The position numbers and the translations under genes were made by a program. Positions 62,189 to 64,000 of a stretch of DNA of 64,000 nt are shown here, piece after piece. The notes beneath the pieces are model-generated. The model had not been told where the DNA came from and did not search any database. It saw only the letters and a list, made by a program, of their open reading frames with translations. Source of the stretch: Vibrio sinensis. Its GTDB lineage: Bacteria; Pseudomonadota; Gammaproteobacteria; Enterobacterales; Vibrionaceae. Position 1 is the first letter of the stretch. Every line of letters begins with the position of its first letter. The stretch lies in contig NZ_QVMU01000001.1 of assembly GCF_003605645.1 (NCBI RefSeq), positions 310,001-374,000 on the forward strand. The letters are read 5' to 3'.

Positions 62189-62202
62189 CAATTGGAGGTT
62201 TT

Positions 62203-62472
62203 ATGGCTAGTGCTAGACTTGATATCCGTTTGGATGAAGAAATCAAAGCTAAGGCTGAGAAAGCTTCAGCTTTACTTGGTTTAAAAAGCTTAACTGAATA
62301 CGTTGTTCGTCTAATAGACGAAGACTCAACACAGGTAATTTCTGAGCATGAAAGCATCACTGTTGAAGCAAATGTATTTGATCAATTCATGATTGCTTGT
62401 GACGAGGCTAAGGCTCCGAATAAAGCATTACTTGAAGCTGCTGCATTTACTAAAAGTGGTGAGTTTAAGTGA
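62203..62472 (+). CDS. DUF1778 ribbon-helix-helix antitoxin
   Basis: An 89-residue antitoxin. Residues ~3-50 form the RHH DNA-binding domain (SARLDIRLDEEIKAKAEKAS then LTEYVVRLIDED); the C-terminal part (~55-89) would wrap the toxin. GGAGG lies four bases before the ATG. It overlaps the toxin start by four bases (ATGA-like arrangement, with 62469 starting inside it). Expected to neutralise the acetyltransferase toxin and repress the operon through the TCCGTA sites, like TacA and AtaR. Confidence 0.9.
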   Translation: MASARLDIRLDEEIKAKAEKASALLGLKSLTEYVVRLIDEDSTQVISEHESITVEANVFDQFMIACDEAKAPNKALLEAAAFTKSGEFK

Positions 62473-62999
62473 GTTATTCCAAAACTTTCAAAGAGTTGGA
62501 TAAATCACAGCACGATAGAGCATCATTTGACTGTGGGGAAAAAGAGTTAAATGATTTTATCCAAACCCAAGCCGCTAAACATATGCAAGCAGGTATTAGC
62601 CGCACAATGGTTTTGCCTGCTTTAGTGCCATTACCAAATCAGAAATATCCAATTTGTTCATTTTATAGTATTGCGCCAAGTTCGATTAGCCGTGATACGT
62701 TGCCACAAGCGATGGCTAAAAAATTACCTCGTTATCCCGTTCCTGTCTTCCTTTTAGCTCAACTTGCGGTTCATAAAGAATTTCATGGCAGTGGGTTAGG
62801 TAAAGTTAGCTTAATCAAAGCTCTCGAATATCTTTGGGAAATTAACTTTCACATGAGAGCTTATGCCATTGTTGTTGATTGTTTAACTGAACAAGCTGAA
62901 TCATTTTACGCAAAATATGGTTTCGAGGTTCTTTGTGAAATCAATGGTCGTGTAAGAATGTTTATTCCGATGAAAACCGTTGGACAGTTGTTCACTTAG
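62469..62999 (+). CDS. GNAT acetyltransferase toxin
   Basis: A 176-residue GCN5-related N-acetyltransferase of the TacT/AtaT group. Acetyl-CoA motif in LAVHKEFHGSGLGKVSLIKAL (R/Q-x-x-G-x-G/A variant, residues ~98-118) and the catalytic-type Tyr in SFYAKYGFEVL near the C-terminus. The N-terminal FDCGEKELNDFIQTQAAKH is typical. Known members acetylate the amino acid on charged tRNAs and stop translation. It is coupled to the DUF1778 antitoxin. Target tRNA cannot be predicted. Confidence 0.9.
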   Translation: MSYSKTFKELDKSQHDRASFDCGEKELNDFIQTQAAKHMQAGISRTMVLPALVPLPNQKYPICSFYSIAPSSISRDTLPQAMAKKLPRYPVPVFLLAQLAVHKEFHGSGLGKVSLIKALEYLWEINFHMRAYAIVVDCLTEQAESFYAKYGFEVLCEINGRVRMFIPMKTVGQLFT

Positions 63000-63171
63000 A
63001 CGTAAGAGTGAATATAACCAATGCATGAACACGATTTTCTACACTCGGCGTTGTCAGTTTGCCTTTAGTTTCAGTGATTAAGATAGTAAAACTCAGCTAG
63101 GTCTGTATCGTAGCAAACGTCTTATGCAGGCATTAGTTGTTTTGAGGTCAATAATTATTAAGGTGCCTTAA

Positions 63172-64000
63172 ATGAGAATATTGGTAACAGGCTCTGCGGG
63201 TAGAGTCGGGCGTGCAATCTATATTAAATTAATGCGAACACATGACGTAGTCGGTATTGATAAAACACCTTGTTCAACAGCCGATTACATTGGTGATATC
63301 CGTGATAGTGCTCTGGTTGATAAGGCTCTTGAAAATATTGATGTCATCGTTCATACAGCGGCTCTTCATGCTCCTCATGTTGGTTTAGTACCTGATTCAG
63401 AGTTTCAATCTATCAACGTAGATGCGACTGAGAAATTGGCTTTGGCTGGCGTAAAAGCCGGTGTTAAACACTTTATTTTTACCAGTACAACGGCGTTGTA
63501 CGGTTATTCTTCGACACCTAAAGGTATTGCAGGTTGGATTAATGAGGAAATTACCCCGCAACCCAAGTCGATTTATCATAGAAGTAAAATTGCGGCTGAA
63601 ACTAAGTTAGAAGAAATTTCAAACCTGTTTCAGCTTCCAGTGACTGTGCTGCAAATGTCGAGATGCTTTCCTGAGCCTGCGGACTTAATGGCAGTTTTTC
63701 GCCTGACTCGTGGTATTGATGCTCGCGACGTAGCAAGTGCTCATTTGTGTGCTGTGGAAAAACGTTTAAGCGGTTTTAATCGTTTTATAATCTCAGGTGT
63801 AACACCTTTTCATCTTTCAGATTGTGAAGCTCTATATAATGAAGCTGAAGCAGTCATTAAGCGTAAGTGCCCGGAAATCGCCCTAGCATTTAAACAAAGA
63901 GATTGGCAGTTACCTAAAGGCTTAGATCGCGTATATGATTCATCGTCCGCACGTGAGAAATTAGGTTGGTCACCTATACATGGTTTTGAAAGTGTTTTGG
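63172..64000 (+). CDS. Extended SDR NAD-dependent epimerase/dehydratase (3' end outside window)
   Basis: Partial gene, 276 codons visible from ATG 63172, with AAGGTG upstream. N-terminal Rossmann motif ILVTGSAGRVGRAIY (G-x-x-G-x-x-G) and the catalytic Y-x-x-x-K in IYHRSKIAAETKLEE around residue 143, as in extended SDRs acting on nucleotide sugars or related substrates. The C-terminal domain is present up to the window edge (SSSAREKLGWSP is the usual closing motif), so only a few residues are missing. Substrate unknown. Confidence 0.88.
   Translation, partial: MRILVTGSAGRVGRAIYIKLMRTHDVVGIDKTPCSTADYIGDIRDSALVDKALENIDVIVHTAALHAPHVGLVPDSEFQSINVDATEKLALAGVKAGVKHFIFTSTTALYGYSSTPKGIAGWINEEITPQPKSIYHRSKIAAETKLEEISNLFQLPVTVLQMSRCFPEPADLMAVFRLTRGIDARDVASAHLCAVEKRLSGFNRFIISGVTPFHLSDCEALYNEAEAVIKRKCPEIALAFKQRDWQLPKGLDRVYDSSSAREKLGWSPIHGFESVL

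Larger units (their letters stand above)
61437..62202. other. Repeat-rich region, orphan ORF to antitoxin
   Basis: About 770 bp with no supported gene. It contains two copies of an ~87-bp palindromic repeat (61566-61652 and 61942-62028), ~290 bp of unique sequence between them, and the operator repeats of the toxin-antitoxin promoter (62113-62188). The minus-strand frame at 61749-62000 overlaps repeat copy 2 and is not supported. Confidence 0.7.

Noticed and set aside
63000..63171. A second attC site after the GNAT toxin gene
   Set aside because: ATATAAC occurs near 63013, but no matching GTTRRRY end or paired stem follows at a suitable distance.

Overview
The window looks like a chromosomal segment of a Vibrio or close relative in the Vibrionaceae, at roughly 40-45% GC by eye. 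The main evidence is a complete Qrr-type quorum-sensing small RNA gene with a sigma-54 promoter and LuxO-like sites. A TRAP-type sialic acid cluster, the zwf-pgl-gnd and kbl-tdh blocks, and an integron-style accessory patch near the right edge agree with this. In well-studied vibrios several of these blocks lie on chromosome 2, so that replicon is likely; this is inference.

Layout. 1-5.7 kb: the 3' part of a fructose-type PTS permease, a lipoprotein with Asp-box (sialidase-like) repeats, a small Cys-rich protein, a SAM methyltransferase, a SpoU-family RNA methyltransferase and a Maa-like acetyltransferase. 5.7-14.4 kb: a long non-coding stretch with a possible sRNA, a thioesterase, a long-form GAPDH, a dCMP deaminase-like protein, codBA, and the qrr gene. 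14.4-28.6 kb: a HlyD/DUF3302 pair with an AraC regulator, a MocR regulator beside a PNPOx-fold protein, three amino-acid exporters (YjeH-, LysE- and YddG-like) with Lrp and LysR regulators, an L,D-transpeptidase-fold protein and a GAF-GAF-GGDEF protein.

28.6-35.6 kb: a six-gene MoxR/Bat operon (moxR, DUF58, DUF4381, batA, a batB-batC fusion, batD). 35.6-45 kb: small proteins, a cystatin-like lipoprotein, a frameshifted DUF6279 lipoprotein, a TSUP permease, two unlisted-size small ORFs, the pentose phosphate operon zwf-pgl-gnd, and cytochrome b562. 45-56 kb: sialic acid catabolism. Divergent operons nanE-nanK-nagA and siaP-siaQ-siaM-nanA are followed by nanR and two NanM-type epimerases, one exported and one apparently cytoplasmic. 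Together these import free sialic acid, convert its anomers, cleave it to ManNAc and pyruvate, and feed GlcNAc-6-P toward glycolysis.

56-60.3 kb: DUF2834 protein, a LysR regulator divergent from a 38-residue membrane peptide with a very strong ribosome binding site, then kbl-tdh for threonine breakdown. 60.3-63.1 kb is accessory: an orphan ORF ending in an attC-like site, two copies of an ~87-bp palindromic repeat, and a DUF1778-GNAT toxin-antitoxin pair with phased operator repeats. An SDR epimerase gene runs off the right end.

No rRNA, tRNA, CRISPR array, prophage or complete insertion sequence was recognised. All homology calls are from recognition of motifs and family sequence, not from searches.
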